Positions 1 through 10,108 of a DNA stretch of 64,000 nt are shown in pieces. Source of the DNA: an uncultured Colwellia sp. (GTDB lineage Bacteria; Pseudomonadota; Gammaproteobacteria; Enterobacterales; Alteromonadaceae); contig CAJXQI010000006.1 of the NCBI GenBank assembly GCA_913058395.1, positions 1 to 64,000 on the forward strand, written 5' to 3'. The notes below the pieces were generated by a model. That model was not told where the DNA came from, did no database searches, and saw only the letters and a list, made by a program, of their open reading frames with translations. The first letter of the stretch is position 1; every line of letters starts with the position of its first letter. The position numbers and the translations under genes are program-made.

Positions 1-381
1 ATTGATGCTTTACTCGACTCTATGGGCATGGATACGCCAGTAGTTGATGAAACGGTTGCAAATAAAGAAAGTGCTGAAGATATGAGTCAGGAAATTTCAG
101 ATCCTGATGATATTGATGCTTTACTCGACTCTATGGGCATGGATACGCCAGTAGTTGATGAAACGGCAGCAAATACAGACAGCGCAGAAAGTATGAGTCA
201 GGAAATTTCAGACCCTGATGATATAGATGCTTTGCTTGATTCTATGGGCTTGGATACGCCAGTAGTTGATGAAACGGCAACAAATACAGAAAGTGCTGAA
301 GATATGAATCAGGAAGTCTCAGACCCTGATGATATTGATGCTCTACTTGATTCTATGAGCGTGGATACGCCAGCAGCCGCA
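1..381 (+). repeat. 111-bp in-frame tandem repeat in fimV
   Basis: The phrase coding IDALLDSM starts at 1, 112, 223 and 334, a period of exactly 111 bp (37 codons). The copies are near-identical at DNA level apart from scattered substitutions, so they arose recently. Upstream copies may lie outside the window. Confidence 0.9.
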
Positions 382-1476
382 AGTGTGGTAGATAACGAAA
401 AAGCTGATGCAGTCAATAAACCTATAGATGAAGATGCTAAAGAAGATGAAAATTTAGCGCTGATAAATAATTTTTCGGATGAATATGTACAGTCCTTTAT
501 TGAAGCTGATTTTAGTGATTTACTTGCTGACATTGTTGAAGAAGAAGCTGATGATAAAAACTCTGATAGTGATGATTTAGTAAGCGAAGCTGTGTCGGCT
601 GAGGTTGAAACCAATATTGATGATGCTCTTGATGGGATATCTGATGATTTTGATATTGACGCCCTCATTGATGAAGTGAATCAGTCTGCTACTGCCGATA
701 ATGAAGTGCCATTAGATATTGGTGATGATCTTTTAGATACCAACTTAGCTGATTCTGAACAACCATCAGAAAACCCAGCAGTGGCGTCATCGCAATTTAT
801 TGATGATGAGACCTTGCAAGAGTTATCTGCTGATTTTGATGAATCGACACTATCACAACTTTTGAATGACGAAAAAGACGTTGATAGCATGGTCGAGTTA
901 TCACCAGATTTCACAGACAGTAATGTGCTTGCAGATTTGCTTGCAGACGATGGTCAGACAAATACGGATGTCAAAAACAATGATACCGCAGTTGTTGCGG
1001 GGGATATCAAAGAGCTAGATAATTTAGACTTTGATGACTTATTAGCTAATATAGAAGAAGAAAATAGTAGCTCATCAAATGATGAATTTGAATTGAGTGA
1101 TAATTTTGATATTGGTGATGATTTTGATATAGAGTCTGAAAGCTATACTACTAAAAATGATCAACAAGATGATACCGCTGAAGACTTTATTTCTGTTGAC
1201 TCTCTGTTGTCTGATAGTTTATTAGATGGCAAGCCAACAGAGCCCTATGAAAAAATGAATATTGATGTAGGGCTTGGTGAGTTTCCTGAGTTTGCCGGAA
1301 ATATTACAGAAGACGATCTTGATGATGATAATGGTATGGCTGCCAAGCTAGATTTAGCTAAGGTCTATATTGAAATTGGCGATAATGAAAACGCTGAAGT
1401 TATTTTACAAGATGTGGTAAGTCAAGGTGATGCACAACAACAATTTGATGCTCAACAGTTATTAGATAACCTGTAA
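1..1476 (+). CDS. fimV: FimV C-terminal part (5' end outside window)
   Basis: The reading frame is open from base 1, so the start lies upstream; 491 residues are visible. FimV is a large inner-membrane, peptidoglycan-binding hub protein that organises polar pili and secretion machinery. What is seen is the acidic cytoplasmic part: about 3.5 copies of a 37-residue repeat containing DPDDIDALLDSM, a long Asp/Glu-rich linker with further DIDAL/DFDIDAL-like variants, and a final ~45-residue segment (GMAAKLDLAKVYIEIGDNEN) that matches the conserved FimV C-terminal TPR-like domain. It is followed by a clear terminator and then truA, the usual arrangement in this group. The LysM and transmembrane parts are not in the window, so the assignment rests on the C-terminal domain, the acidic repeats and synteny. 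Confidence 0.9.
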   Translation: MDALLDSMGMDTPVVDETVANKESAEDMSQEISDPDDIDALLDSMGMDTPVVDETAANTDSAESMSQEISDPDDIDALLDSMGLDTPVVDETATNTESAEDMNQEVSDPDDIDALLDSMSVDTPAAASVVDNEKADAVNKPIDEDAKEDENLALINNFSDEYVQSFIEADFSDLLADIVEEEADDKNSDSDDLVSEAVSAEVETNIDDALDGISDDFDIDALIDEVNQSATADNEVPLDIGDDLLDTNLADSEQPSENPAVASSQFIDDETLQELSADFDESTLSQLLNDEKDVDSMVELSPDFTDSNVLADLLADDGQTNTDVKNNDTAVVAGDIKELDNLDFDDLLANIEEENSSSSNDEFELSDNFDIGDDFDIESESYTTKNDQQDDTAEDFISVDSLLSDSLLDGKPTEPYEKMNIDVGLGEFPEFAGNITEDDLDDDNGMAAKLDLAKVYIEIGDNENAEVILQDVVSQGDAQQQFDAQQLLDNL

Positions 1477-1502
1477 GTACAAATTAATATATTATTGATA
1501 AA

Positions 1503-1525
1503 GGCTGCAATTTTGCAGCCTTTTT
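1503..1525 (+). terminator. Rho-independent terminator after fimV
   Basis: A perfect 8-bp stem (GGCTGCAA / TTGCAGCC) with a 2-nt loop is followed by five T residues, 27 bases past the fimV stop. Confidence 0.9.
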
Positions 1526-1536
1526 ATGTTCAGGAC

Positions 1537-1609
1537 GAACGGTCAACTTTTTTGTTCCCGACAAAAGTTAAGTACCTACATCCATGTAGGCAATGACGCG
1601 ATCACATGG
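1537..1609. repeat. Intergenic 73-bp repeat, copy 1
   Basis: The stretch starting GAACGGTCAACTTTTTTG recurs 151 bp downstream at 1688-1760 with one visible mismatch. It contains a small palindrome (CCTACATCCATGTAGG). The region 1526-1987 holds only these repeats and no convincing gene; the short reading frame across them has no coding character. Confidence 0.8.
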
Positions 1610-1687
1610 ATGTGAAAGAGCGTCCATGTTCAGGCCTTTCTTAGTTATCCTGTCTTTCAAGGCTTTAGTATGTCCATATGAGTCGAT

Positions 1688-1760
1688 GAACGGTCAACTT
1701 TTTTGTTCCCGACAAAAGTTAAGTACCTATATCCATGTAGGCAATGACGCGATCACATGG
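1688..1760. repeat. Intergenic 73-bp repeat, copy 2
   Basis: Second copy of the 73-bp unit at 1537-1609. The palindrome has one change here (CCTATATCCATGTAGG). The sequence just after copy 1 (ATGGATGTGAAAGAGCG) is not kept after copy 2. Confidence 0.8.
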
Positions 1761-1987
1761 CCTTTCATAGCCATCTTAAAAATTGTCCCATACATTACCT
1801 TTATAACTTAATTCGATCTAAGAGCATGGTTTCATGGTATTAAAGTGCCCTTATTGATTAATGTAATAGATCGCCATACAACTATTAGGTGATGTATTTA
1901 GCATTACTTTCACTCATTATTAAATAGTGGCTTGGTAAAAACCGTTAAAATCATGGATAATGCGCAGCCTTAGCTGTGGAGAAAGAA

Positions 1988-2770
1988 ATGCGTTACGCTT
2001 TAGGTATAGAATACGATGGTAGCAGATACCATGGTTGGCAAAGACAGAAAAATGCGGTCAGTGTACAAGAGAAACTAGAGAAGGCTCTATCAAAAATAGC
2101 CAATGAACCCATTGAAGTTATTTGTGCTGGTCGAACAGACACAGGGGTTAATGCTACCAATCAAGTGGTTCACTTTGACACTGATAAAGTGCGAAAAGAC
2201 GTTGCTTGGACATTAGGGGTTAACACCAATCTACCTCAAGACATTGCGGTTTCATGGGTAAAAGAAGTTAATGAAGACTTTCATGCAAGGTTCAGTGCTA
2301 CTGCCAGACGCTATCGTTATATTATTAATAATAGTCGTTTACGTTCAGCCATTTTAAGTTCAGGTATTAGCTTTTGCCACTACCCATTGAATGAAAATTT
2401 AATGCATCAGGCTGCACAGTATTTAATTGGCCGTCATGATTTTACATCGTTTAGAACGGTTCACTGTCAATCGCACTCACCAATTCGCACCTTACTGCAC
2501 TGTAATGTTTCCCGCCAAGGTGAATTTATTATTATCGATGTTAAGGGCAATGCATTTTTACACCATATGGTGCGAAATATCGCTGGTAGTTTAATGAGAA
2601 TAGGCCAGGAGTTAGAGCCAGTAAGTTGGCTTAAAGAAGTACTTGAAGCAAAAAACCGATGTGTTGCAGGAATGACTGCGCCATCAGCGGGATTATATTT
2701 TGTCGATGTGGATTACCCAGAAGAATTTAGTATTCCAAAGCGTAGCCCAGGGCCGTTGTTTTTATTATAA
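1988..2770 (+). CDS. truA: tRNA pseudouridine(38-40) synthase TruA
   Basis: TruA converts uridines 38-40 of the tRNA anticodon stem-loop to pseudouridine. The 260-residue protein has the family N-terminus ([20 protein letters not shown]), the catalytic Asp at about residue 51 in GRTDTGVNA, and the conserved [15 protein letters not shown] segment near the C-terminus. Length is normal. I place the start at ATG 1988 because GGAG lies at 1978-1981 with good spacing; a GTG twelve bases upstream is in frame but would put the ribosome site inside the gene. It follows fimV and precedes accD, as in related genomes. Confidence 0.95.
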   Translation: MRYALGIEYDGSRYHGWQRQKNAVSVQEKLEKALSKIANEPIEVICAGRTDTGVNATNQVVHFDTDKVRKDVAWTLGVNTNLPQDIAVSWVKEVNEDFHARFSATARRYRYIINNSRLRSAILSSGISFCHYPLNENLMHQAAQYLIGRHDFTSFRTVHCQSHSPIRTLLHCNVSRQGEFIIIDVKGNAFLHHMVRNIAGSLMRIGQELEPVSWLKEVLEAKNRCVAGMTAPSAGLYFVDVDYPEEFSIPKRSPGPLFLL

Positions 2771-2927
2771 TCAATGAAAAACAAGTAAACAGACCAGTTT
2801 TTCCTATAATTGTGTAGGCAAACTATGGTCTAATTCATCGTTATAGTGATAATTAGCAAAATTTTTATATTTAGTGGTTGTATTTTAAACAATTATTAAA
2901 TTTTTCGTGCATAGGCAAAAATATATT

Positions 2928-3785
2928 ATGAGCTGGATTGAAAAAATTCTCCCGAAAGCAAAGTCAACACAGAAACGAAATATTCCTGAAGGTGTATGGA
3001 GTAAGTGTACTAGCTGTAACGCGGTTCTATATAAAGTTGAGTTAGATCGACAAATGTCGGTTTGCCCTAAATGTGATCATCACATGCGTATTTCTGCGCG
3101 CAAGCGTATTGATGGTTTCCTTGACCAAGGTGAGCGTGTTGAGCTTGGTGAAGAATTCGAAGCGCAAGATATTCTTAAGTTTAAAGATTCAAAGCGATAC
3201 AAAGACAGAATTTCAGCGGCACAAAAGAACACCGGTGAAAAAGATGCTTTAGTTGTTATGAAAGGCGAGCTACATGGTATGCCAATTGTTGCTGCAGCAT
3301 TTGAGTTTTCATTCTTAGGTGGCTCTATGGCATCAGTCGTTGGTGCTCGTTTTGTTAAAGGCGTAGAATATTGTTTAGAGCATAACGTACCTTTCGTTTG
3401 TTTTTCAGCAAGTGGCGGCGCGAGAATGCAAGAAGCATTGTTCTCACTAATGCAAATGGCAAAAACCAGTGCGGCATTAGCTAAAATGAGCGAAAAAGGA
3501 CTTCCTTACGTTTCAGTACTGACCGATCCTACTATGGGTGGTGTTTCAGCAAGTCTTGCAATGTTAGGGGATATTAACGTTGCAGAGCCTAAAGCATTAA
3601 TTGGTTTTGCTGGTCCACGTGTAATTGAACAAACAGTACGTGAGAAATTACCTGAAGGCTTTCAACGCAGTGAATTCTTAAAAGAAAAAGGCGCAATCGA
3701 TCTGATTGTTGATCGCCGCGAAATGCGCAGTACATTGGCACGTATGCTTGCCAAGTTCATGGGGCAAGACAGCCCAGCTTCATAA
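2928..3785 (+). CDS. accD: Acetyl-CoA carboxylase carboxyltransferase subunit beta
   Basis: AccD pairs with AccA to move the carboxyl group from carboxybiotin to acetyl-CoA, the committed step of fatty-acid synthesis. The 285-residue protein starts MSWIEKILP, carries the N-terminal zinc finger (Cys27, Cys30, Cys46, Cys49) and the crotonase-like carboxyltransferase core with [12 protein letters not shown] and [10 protein letters not shown]. The in-frame ATG-like extension upstream (from 2907) lacks the family sequence, so 2928 is preferred. folC begins 10 bases after its stop, indicating co-transcription. Confidence 0.96.
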   Translation: MSWIEKILPKAKSTQKRNIPEGVWSKCTSCNAVLYKVELDRQMSVCPKCDHHMRISARKRIDGFLDQGERVELGEEFEAQDILKFKDSKRYKDRISAAQKNTGEKDALVVMKGELHGMPIVAAAFEFSFLGGSMASVVGARFVKGVEYCLEHNVPFVCFSASGGARMQEALFSLMQMAKTSAALAKMSEKGLPYVSVLTDPTMGGVSASLAMLGDINVAEPKALIGFAGPRVIEQTVREKLPEGFQRSEFLKEKGAIDLIVDRREMRSTLARMLAKFMGQDSPAS

Positions 3786-3795
3786 CGGTAAATTC

Positions 3796-5070
3796 ATGTC
3801 AAAAATTACTCAAAGCCATTCAGTGAAGCGAAACCTTACTGAGTGGCTTTCTTATTTAGAAAGTATCCACAACGTTGAAATAGATTTAGGCTTGCAGCGT
3901 ATTGCTAAAGTGGCTGAAAGTCTGAATGTTTCATTTCAACATTCTAAAGTTATTACTGTTGCAGGTACAAACGGTAAGGGCACAACTTGTGCATTTTTAG
4001 AAAATGCCTTACTAGCGCAACATAAAACCTGTGCAGTGTACTCCTCGCCTCATATTGAACGCTTTAACGAGCGCTTGCGTATTAACCGTGTTGATATCGA
4101 TGATGATTCATTAGTAGCAGCTTTTGAGCAGATAGAAGCAGCTCGTGGCGATATTACGTTAACTTATTACGAATACACTACCTTAGCTGCCTTCCTTATT
4201 CTAATGCGTGAACAGCCTGATGTAATTATTCTTGAAGTGGGGTTGGGCGGTCGATTAGATGCCACTAATATTATTGATGCTGATATTGCTGTTGTCACCA
4301 CTATCGATTTAGACCATCAAGCGTTTCTAGGCACAACGCGTGAAGCGATAGGTTTTGAAAAAGCTGGTATTATGAGAGCAAATGTACCTGCGGTTATTGG
4401 TGATACTAATCCTCCTAAATCTTTAGCTAGGCATGCAAATGATATTGGCGCCGTTTCTTACATAAGAGCGCAAAACTTTACCGTTAAAAAATCAGATAGT
4501 GACTTGTGGCAATGGCAATACGGAGAAGATGAATTTTCTGAGCTTATTTCATGTCATGTTCCACAAGACAATGTTGCTACTGCCATTATGGTGTTGAATT
4601 TGTTAGCTGATGATCTAGCGTTTAGTTTAACTAGTGACTTTATTAACCAAATTATTGCGCAAACTAAAGTTCCTGGTCGAATGGAAAAATTCACTAGTGA
4701 TTGTGATATTATTTTAGATGTTGGTCATAACCCGCAAGCAGCTAGGCATTTGGCTTCACAACTGCAAAAAACGACCTATGACAATATTTATGCAGTCATT
4801 GGTATGTTATCAGATAAAGATATTACTAATACCTTAGCACCGTTAATACCTGCAGTTGACGAATGGTATATTGGAACGCTTGATGTACCTCGAGGCTGTG
4901 CAGCAAAAAAAATTGCAGAGTATGGGGATTTAGACACAGCTAAGATGAATTGCTTTGACAATGTCTCTCAGGCATTTAGAATGGCAAAACAAAATGCAAA
5001 AGCAACTGATCTCGTTCTTGTTTTTGGATCTTTTTATACCGTTGCCGAAATAAGACGTTTATTAGTATAA
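3796..5070 (+). CDS. folC: Bifunctional folylpolyglutamate / dihydrofolate synthase
   Basis: FolC adds glutamate to dihydropteroate and extends the folate polyglutamate tail. The 424-residue protein has the Mur-ligase-type ATP-binding loop (VAGTNGKGTT, about residues 55-64), the SSPHIERFNERLRI segment, and the EVGLGGRLDATNI motif. The true start is ATG 3796 (MSKITQSHS), ten bases after the accD stop; the frame is open further upstream but overlaps accD. It sits in the accD-folC-dedD-cvpA-purF run. Confidence 0.95.
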   Translation: MSKITQSHSVKRNLTEWLSYLESIHNVEIDLGLQRIAKVAESLNVSFQHSKVITVAGTNGKGTTCAFLENALLAQHKTCAVYSSPHIERFNERLRINRVDIDDDSLVAAFEQIEAARGDITLTYYEYTTLAAFLILMREQPDVIILEVGLGGRLDATNIIDADIAVVTTIDLDHQAFLGTTREAIGFEKAGIMRANVPAVIGDTNPPKSLARHANDIGAVSYIRAQNFTVKKSDSDLWQWQYGEDEFSELISCHVPQDNVATAIMVLNLLADDLAFSLTSDFINQIIAQTKVPGRMEKFTSDCDIILDVGHNPQAARHLASQLQKTTYDNIYAVIGMLSDKDITNTLAPLIPAVDEWYIGTLDVPRGCAAKKIAEYGDLDTAKMNCFDNVSQAFRMAKQNAKATDLVLVFGSFYTVAEIRRLLV

Positions 5071-5103
5071 CTTAGGTTAACTTAGCAAAACTTGGAGTCT
5101 AGC

Positions 5104-5736
5104 TTGTCTACACCGTTTCAAAACCGATTAGTGGGTACTATTATTGTTGCCGCCGTCGCGATTATCGTTTTACCCGACATCCTTGATGGTGATAAAAAAA
5201 CTTATCAAGATAACTTTGAAACTATACCTACAGCTCCTGAAGTAGATTTTCCGGTGGCAAATAAAGCTTTTCCAAAAGAAAAATTAACAAAATTGCCACA
5301 AGAAAAAATTTCTAATGAAACAGCGCTCGATGAAACAAGTAGTATAGATACCTCAAAGCTATTGAAAGAAAAAGGTGTCGCGGTTAGCACGTTAGTGAAA
5401 GAGTCTGATTTTTCAACAGCAAAAAAGAAAACAGTAATTGAAAAAACACAGCCAAAAGAAATTAAAAAGTTGCCAAGTAAAGCGGTTCCTAAGCAAGCTT
5501 GGGCAATTCAGTTAGGCAGTTTTAGGCATCAGAACAATGTTGACGATTTGGTCAATAAGTTAAAAAGCAATGGCTATACCGCTTTTACTAAACCTATTAA
5601 GACTAAAAATGGCAAGTTGACCAAGGTTTTTGTTGGACCTGAACTGATAAAGTCATCGTTGGAAAAAAAGCTTCCAGGGTTGAAAAAATTGACCAATGTG
5701 CAAGGAAAAGTTGCCCGTTTTACGCCGACTAAATAA
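5104..5736 (+). CDS. dedD: DedD-like SPOR-domain cell-division protein
   Basis: DedD-type proteins are single-span inner-membrane proteins whose SPOR domain binds denuded septal peptidoglycan. The 210-residue protein has one N-terminal membrane segment (NRLVGTIIVAAVAIIVLPDI), a Lys/Glu/Pro-rich linker, and a C-terminal SPOR domain (AWAIQLGSFRHQNNVDDLVN onward). The start is taken as TTG 5104, since GGAG at 5094-5097 is well spaced and the product (M)STPFQNRLVGTI matches DedD proteins; TTG 5092 upstream has no ribosome site. Position between folC and cvpA is the classical one. Confidence 0.88.
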   Translation: MSTPFQNRLVGTIIVAAVAIIVLPDILDGDKKTYQDNFETIPTAPEVDFPVANKAFPKEKLTKLPQEKISNETALDETSSIDTSKLLKEKGVAVSTLVKESDFSTAKKKTVIEKTQPKEIKKLPSKAVPKQAWAIQLGSFRHQNNVDDLVNKLKSNGYTAFTKPIKTKNGKLTKVFVGPELIKSSLEKKLPGLKKLTNVQGKVARFTPTK

Positions 5737-5807
5737 CGAAAATATTAGCAAATTCTACCAGCCTTCTGGTAGAATGCGCGCCTCTAATCAATGAGAATAT
5801 TCGATTT

Positions 5808-6290
5808 ATGGTTTGGATAGATTATGCCATTTTGGCTGTTATTGGCATTTCGGCTTTAATTAGTTTGGTGCGTGGTTTTGTTAAGGAAGCAGTGTCCTTA
5901 ATTGTTTGGATCAGTGCCTTTTTCGTCGCTAGTAGCTTTTATGTCAATTTGTCGACTTTCCTCACTAATATTTCAGACCAACTCTTGCGCAATGCAGCAT
6001 CTATTTCAATACTTTTTATCACCACCTTAATTTTAGGTGCTTTGGTAAACTACATTATTGGCCAACTCGTTAGTCGAACTGGATTATCTGGCACCGATAG
6101 AGTGTTAGGAGTCGTGTTTGGCGCTTTACGTGGAGTTTTGGTTTGTGCCGCAGTACTATTTTTTATGGATGCATTTACCCCCGCATCAACAAGTGCATGG
6201 TGGCAGAGTTCTCAATTGGTTCCAGAATTTACATTAATAGTTGAATGGTTTTTTGAGTATCTCAAACAATCATCAAGTTTCTTAGCTTAA
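5808..6290 (+). CDS. cvpA: CvpA family membrane protein
   Basis: CvpA is a small inner-membrane protein needed for colicin V production in E. coli and envelope robustness; its molecular activity is unclear. The 160-residue protein has about four hydrophobic segments and the typical [20 protein letters not shown] and [20 protein letters not shown] regions. It lies 25 bases upstream of purF, the conserved pair, and is probably co-transcribed with it. Confidence 0.93.
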   Translation: MVWIDYAILAVIGISALISLVRGFVKEAVSLIVWISAFFVASSFYVNLSTFLTNISDQLLRNAASISILFITTLILGALVNYIIGQLVSRTGLSGTDRVLGVVFGALRGVLVCAAVLFFMDAFTPASTSAWWQSSQLVPEFTLIVEWFFEYLKQSSSFLA

Positions 6291-6315
6291 ACTTAATTCG
6301 TCGGAGAGTAAGTTC

Positions 6316-7833
6316 ATGTGTGGTATTGTCGGCATTGTTGGTAAAACACCAGTTGGTCAAGCGTTATATGATGGGTTAACGGTGCTTCAGCATCGTGGCC
6401 AAGATGCAGCAGGTATCGTGACTATTCACGATAATACATTTAGATTGCGTAAAGGCAATGGCTTAGTGAAAGATGTTTTTCATACTCGCCATATGTTGCG
6501 TTTACAAGGCGATATGGGTATTGGGCATATTCGTTACCCTACAGCTGGAACGTCTAGTTCTTCTGAAGCACAACCGTTTTACGCTAACTCACCTTATGGT
6601 ATTTCTTTAGCGCATAATGGTAACTTAACTAACGCGGAAGAATTAAAAGTTTGGCTAAATACTGAAGCACGTCGTCATGTTAACACTACGTCTGATTCAG
6701 AATTATTACTTAATATTCTAGGTCATGAGCTACAAAATTCTGATCAACACTCACTTGCGCCAAGCGATATATTTACCGCGGTAAGTAATGTTCATAAACG
6801 TATTCGTGGTGCTTATGCAACTGTTGCCTTAATTATCGGTTATGGCATGGTGGCGTTTCGTGATCCTAACGGCATTCGTCCATTAGTGTTTGGTAAGCGT
6901 GAAACTGAATCTGGCGTTGAATATATGGTTGCATCGGAATCAGTAGCACTTGATGCTAATGAATTCGAATTTGTTCGTGACGTTGCGCCAGGTGAAGCTA
7001 TTTTCTTTACTGAATCAGGCCAAATACATAGCCAACAATGTGCTGAAAATCCAACTTTCCACCCATGTGTTTTCGAATACGTATATTTTGCTCGCCCTGA
7101 CTCTACTATCGATAAAATTTCGGTGTATGGCTCACGCGTTGAAATGGGTAAAAAACTTGGTGATAAAATTGCTAAAGACTGGGAAGATGTCGATATTGAT
7201 GTTGTTATTCCAATCCCAGAAACATCATGTGACACAGCGCTTGAGATTGCTCGCCATTTAAATATTCCTTACCGTCAGGGTTTTGTTAAAAACCGCTACA
7301 TTGGCCGTACGTTTATTATGCCGGGCCAAGAACAACGTAAGAAGTCTGTACGTCGTAAGTTGAACGCTATCGCGGCAGAGTTTGTTGGTAAAAATGTACT
7401 GCTTGTTGATGACTCTATCGTACGTGGAACCACTTCAGGTCAAATTATCGAAATGGCTCGTGCTGCTGGCGCTAAGAAAGTATATTTTGCTTCTGCCGCA
7501 CCGGAAATACGTTTTCCAAATGTTTATGGTATTGATATGCCAAGTGCAAATGAGTTAATTGCTCATGGTCGTGAACTTGATGATATTTGTCAGCTAATTG
7601 GTGCTGATAAACTAATCTACCAAACATTAGATGATTTAGTGTCTGCAGTTTCAACGGCAAACCCTGATATTACAGAATTTGAAACCTCAGTATTTAATGG
7701 TCAATACGTAACGAAAGATATAGATCAAAGTTACTTAGAAAGACTAGATGCTATGCGTAATAACGAAACCAAGGATAAGTCTGATAAAAATGCTGACTCG
7801 ATTCTTGATATGCATAATGAAGGCGAAGAATAA
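6316..7833 (+). CDS. purF: Amidophosphoribosyltransferase
   Basis: PurF makes phosphoribosylamine from PRPP and glutamine, the first step of purine synthesis. The 505-residue protein begins MCGIVGIVG, with the N-terminal nucleophile Cys2 of the glutaminase domain. It has RGQDAAGI, and the phosphoribosyltransferase PRPP loop [14 protein letters not shown]. Length matches the family. SD GGAG is at 6303-6306. The gene is followed by a strong terminator. Confidence 0.97.
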   Translation: MCGIVGIVGKTPVGQALYDGLTVLQHRGQDAAGIVTIHDNTFRLRKGNGLVKDVFHTRHMLRLQGDMGIGHIRYPTAGTSSSSEAQPFYANSPYGISLAHNGNLTNAEELKVWLNTEARRHVNTTSDSELLLNILGHELQNSDQHSLAPSDIFTAVSNVHKRIRGAYATVALIIGYGMVAFRDPNGIRPLVFGKRETESGVEYMVASESVALDANEFEFVRDVAPGEAIFFTESGQIHSQQCAENPTFHPCVFEYVYFARPDSTIDKISVYGSRVEMGKKLGDKIAKDWEDVDIDVVIPIPETSCDTALEIARHLNIPYRQGFVKNRYIGRTFIMPGQEQRKKSVRRKLNAIAAEFVGKNVLLVDDSIVRGTTSGQIIEMARAAGAKKVYFASAAPEIRFPNVYGIDMPSANELIAHGRELDDICQLIGADKLIYQTLDDLVSAVSTANPDITEFETSVFNGQYVTKDIDQSYLERLDAMRNNETKDKSDKNADSILDMHNEGEE

Positions 7834-7880
7834 CTAGTTCATCGTGAGTTAATTTACAACGATTTGAAAAATAATATAAA

Positions 7881-7906
7881 AAGCCCGCTGAAATGCGGGC
7901 TTTTTT
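7881..7906 (+). terminator. Rho-independent terminator after purF
   Basis: Stem GCCCGC / GCGGGC (extended by AA/TT) with a 6-nt loop and six T residues, about 50 bases past the purF stop. Confidence 0.92.
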
Positions 7907-7989
7907 ATGTCCGAGATAAATGCTTTAGCGCAATTACATAAATGTGAAAGAGCTTAGATTTATCGTCATCAGTCATTAATAAATATTAC

Positions 7990-8589
7990 CTAGCTAACGT
8001 ATTCAACACCTAAACCTGAGCTAAATACAATCGCACTTGCTGCCATTAGCGCAACAATCAATACTAAGCCACAAGTTACTACTGAGCTTGAGTAGATAAA
8101 GCCTTTCTCTTCAGGAATATTCATCATAATTGGTACGCCAGAATACAGTAAATATACCGAGTAACTTAGTGCGGCTAAACCAGCTAGTGCAACAAACCAA
8201 AGCACTGGAAATAAAGCTGTTAGTCCAACCATTAATAATGGCGTGGCTGCATATGCGGCTAATTCTAATGACTGTGTGAAGTCGGGTGTTGAATCAAATG
8301 TTTTTGCCATCCACTGAATAAGGGCTGCTAAAGCAAATACACCAAAAATTAACCCCGCATACATTGCAACTGACATAAATAATGCGTTAGATTCTGTCAG
8401 TTTTATTGGATCGCCTGCACCAATTGTCCAACCGATATGTGCTGCTGCGTAATAACCACAAATGGCAGGGATCAGTGCAATAGTTAGTATATGCACCATT
8501 GAATACATTAAACTCTCGTGACGCTTCTCGATGGTTTGCCATTCTTTTTTAGGTGCAGTATAAAGCCCCCAGATATGATTTAAAATCAT
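7990..8589 (-). CDS. Yip1-family inner-membrane protein
   Basis: A 199-residue protein with about five hydrophobic segments and the start MILNHIWGLYTAPKKEWQTI, typical of bacterial Yip1-domain (DUF1282-like) proteins. Its molecular role is unknown. The start is set at 8589 because AGAGAGG lies just upstream; an in-frame extension to 8664 lacks a ribosome site and family sequence. It stands alone, convergent with purF. Confidence 0.75.
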   Translation of the reverse strand: MILNHIWGLYTAPKKEWQTIEKRHESLMYSMVHILTIALIPAICGYYAAAHIGWTIGAGDPIKLTESNALFMSVAMYAGLIFGVFALAALIQWMAKTFDSTPDFTQSLELAAYAATPLLMVGLTALFPVLWFVALAGLAALSYSVYLLYSGVPIMMNIPEEKGFIYSSSVVTCGLVLIVALMAASAIVFSSGLGVEYVS

Positions 8590-8802
8590 GATATATACCT
8601 CTCTCTGTCCCCAAAAATAATGCAGATATATGAAAAATTCTGCTACCTTGCGTTCAACCAACATTTTCTAGTTTTTATTGTTGATATTATATTTATGTAA
8701 GATGGCGAGGGATTCGTCAAGACTTGTTTGATAATTCAGCGAAAATAGTCTTTTTTTAGACGTCTATCAGTCTGATATGACGTTTATTGCGCTAAAATGT
8801 GA

Positions 8803-9084
8803 TCAACATACTTTAATACGAACTATTTTCATGATTTCAATTTCAAAGCCAGCAACAGTTTCGTTTGTTGGGTAATAGGTAATGTTCACTTGCTGGTTTT
8901 GGAGTGATTTATAGAGTTTTTTGCGGCGATATTTAAAAGGTACATCAACACCTTTAATCATAATGGTATTAAGAAACCATTCATCAACTTCACGTTGAAC
9001 ATGAGAAATAACTGTTTTTTGTTCACTGTGGACAAGCGCATGGTGTTTATCTGTTAAGGCTTTGGCGTCAGTTTTTTTACTCAT
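8803..9084 (-). CDS. Conserved small hypothetical protein
   Basis: A 93-residue basic protein (starts MSKKTDAKALTDKHHALVHS) with no signal peptide or membrane segment. I do not recognise a domain. The gene has ordinary codon use and lies divergently from the DUF1223 gene with about 115 bases between them, so it is probably real, but no function can be assigned. Confidence 0.6.
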   Translation of the reverse strand: MSKKTDAKALTDKHHALVHSEQKTVISHVQREVDEWFLNTIMIKGVDVPFKYRRKKLYKSLQNQQVNITYYPTNETVAGFEIEIMKIVRIKVC

Positions 9085-9200
9085 AATATGTACTCTTACT
9101 GTCCCAAAAGTATCTAACTGGACTAACTATATTAGCAAATGATGAAATTTTATTTCAGCTAAATGACTCTTTTTATTTATATCCTCAAAGAGACGGCTTA

Positions 9201-9956
9201 ATGAATTACAAGTTTTTTGGTTTTATCATCTTAATTTCCCTATATTCTTCGCTTACAAGTGCGAAAACTATTATTAGTCCGGAACACCAAGTTAACTTAG
9301 TTGAAGTGTATAGCTCGCAGGGCTGCAGTAGTTGCCCGCCTGCAGAGCGCTGGTTAGCTCAGTTTACCAATTCTCCTGACTTATTTACTTCATTCATACC
9401 GATTAACTTTCATGTTGATTATTGGGATTACTTAGGCTGGAAAGATCCCTATGCCAAGGCCAAATTTACTAAACGTCAACGACTTTATAATTCTTTAGGG
9501 CATGCTAGAACTGTTGCTACACCCGGTTTCATTGTTAATGGTAAGGGGTGGAGTGGTTGGTTTACAGGAAAAACATTACCGATAAATAATGATAGAAAAG
9601 TTGGCAAGCTAACCGTTAACCTTGACAAAAGTCAGGGTGAAGAATTGAGTATTGTGGATATTAAATTTGATGCGATAGCTGGGATCGCGACGAGAGGGCG
9701 CGTACACCTAACAATTTTAGCTTTTGATCAACAGACATTGGTTTCACGAGGCGAAAATAGGGGGAAGCAATTGCCGCATGATTTTGTCGTTATAGGTTAT
9801 AAAGCGCAAGCTATGCAGCAGGAAAGCAACTCATTTACAGCAAAATTAGCACTACCAAATGTAGATAAATTTAACGCAAAGAAAAAAGCATTGGTGGTGT
9901 GGGTTTCAAATGGTAGTGACCCAAGCCCGATACAGGCCACGGGAGATTGGCTTTAA
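9201..9956 (+). CDS. DUF1223 family secreted thioredoxin-like protein
   Basis: A 251-residue protein with an N-terminal signal peptide (hydrophobic stretch to about residue 20). It has the DUF1223 signature VEVYSSQGCSSCPPAERWLA, with a CxxC-like Cys pair in a thioredoxin-type context, then FHVDYWDYLGWKDP and TPGFIVNG. The family's substrate is unknown; a periplasmic redox role is inferred from the fold. Monocistronic. Confidence 0.85.
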   Translation: MNYKFFGFIILISLYSSLTSAKTIISPEHQVNLVEVYSSQGCSSCPPAERWLAQFTNSPDLFTSFIPINFHVDYWDYLGWKDPYAKAKFTKRQRLYNSLGHARTVATPGFIVNGKGWSGWFTGKTLPINNDRKVGKLTVNLDKSQGEELSIVDIKFDAIAGIATRGRVHLTILAFDQQTLVSRGENRGKQLPHDFVVIGYKAQAMQQESNSFTAKLALPNVDKFNAKKKALVVWVSNGSDPSPIQATGDWL

Positions 9957-10108
9957 CGTTATTTATAAGCTTATTGATTCAGCAATAAAAGCCAACAGTT
10001 AAATTAAAAAGTGGCGCTAGTATTTATAGTGCCACGTTAAATTAAGGTAATTTAGATTAGCGATTATTGAATCATGCTAACGTTAAGTGATTTATCAGTT
10101 AGTGCTAA

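Noticed and set aside
1593-1811. A 72-codon frame after fimV
   Set aside because: It runs through the 73-bp intergenic repeats and has no ribosome site or protein-like character.
6950-7261. A 103-codon plus-strand frame inside purF
   Set aside because: Shadow of the intact purF frame.
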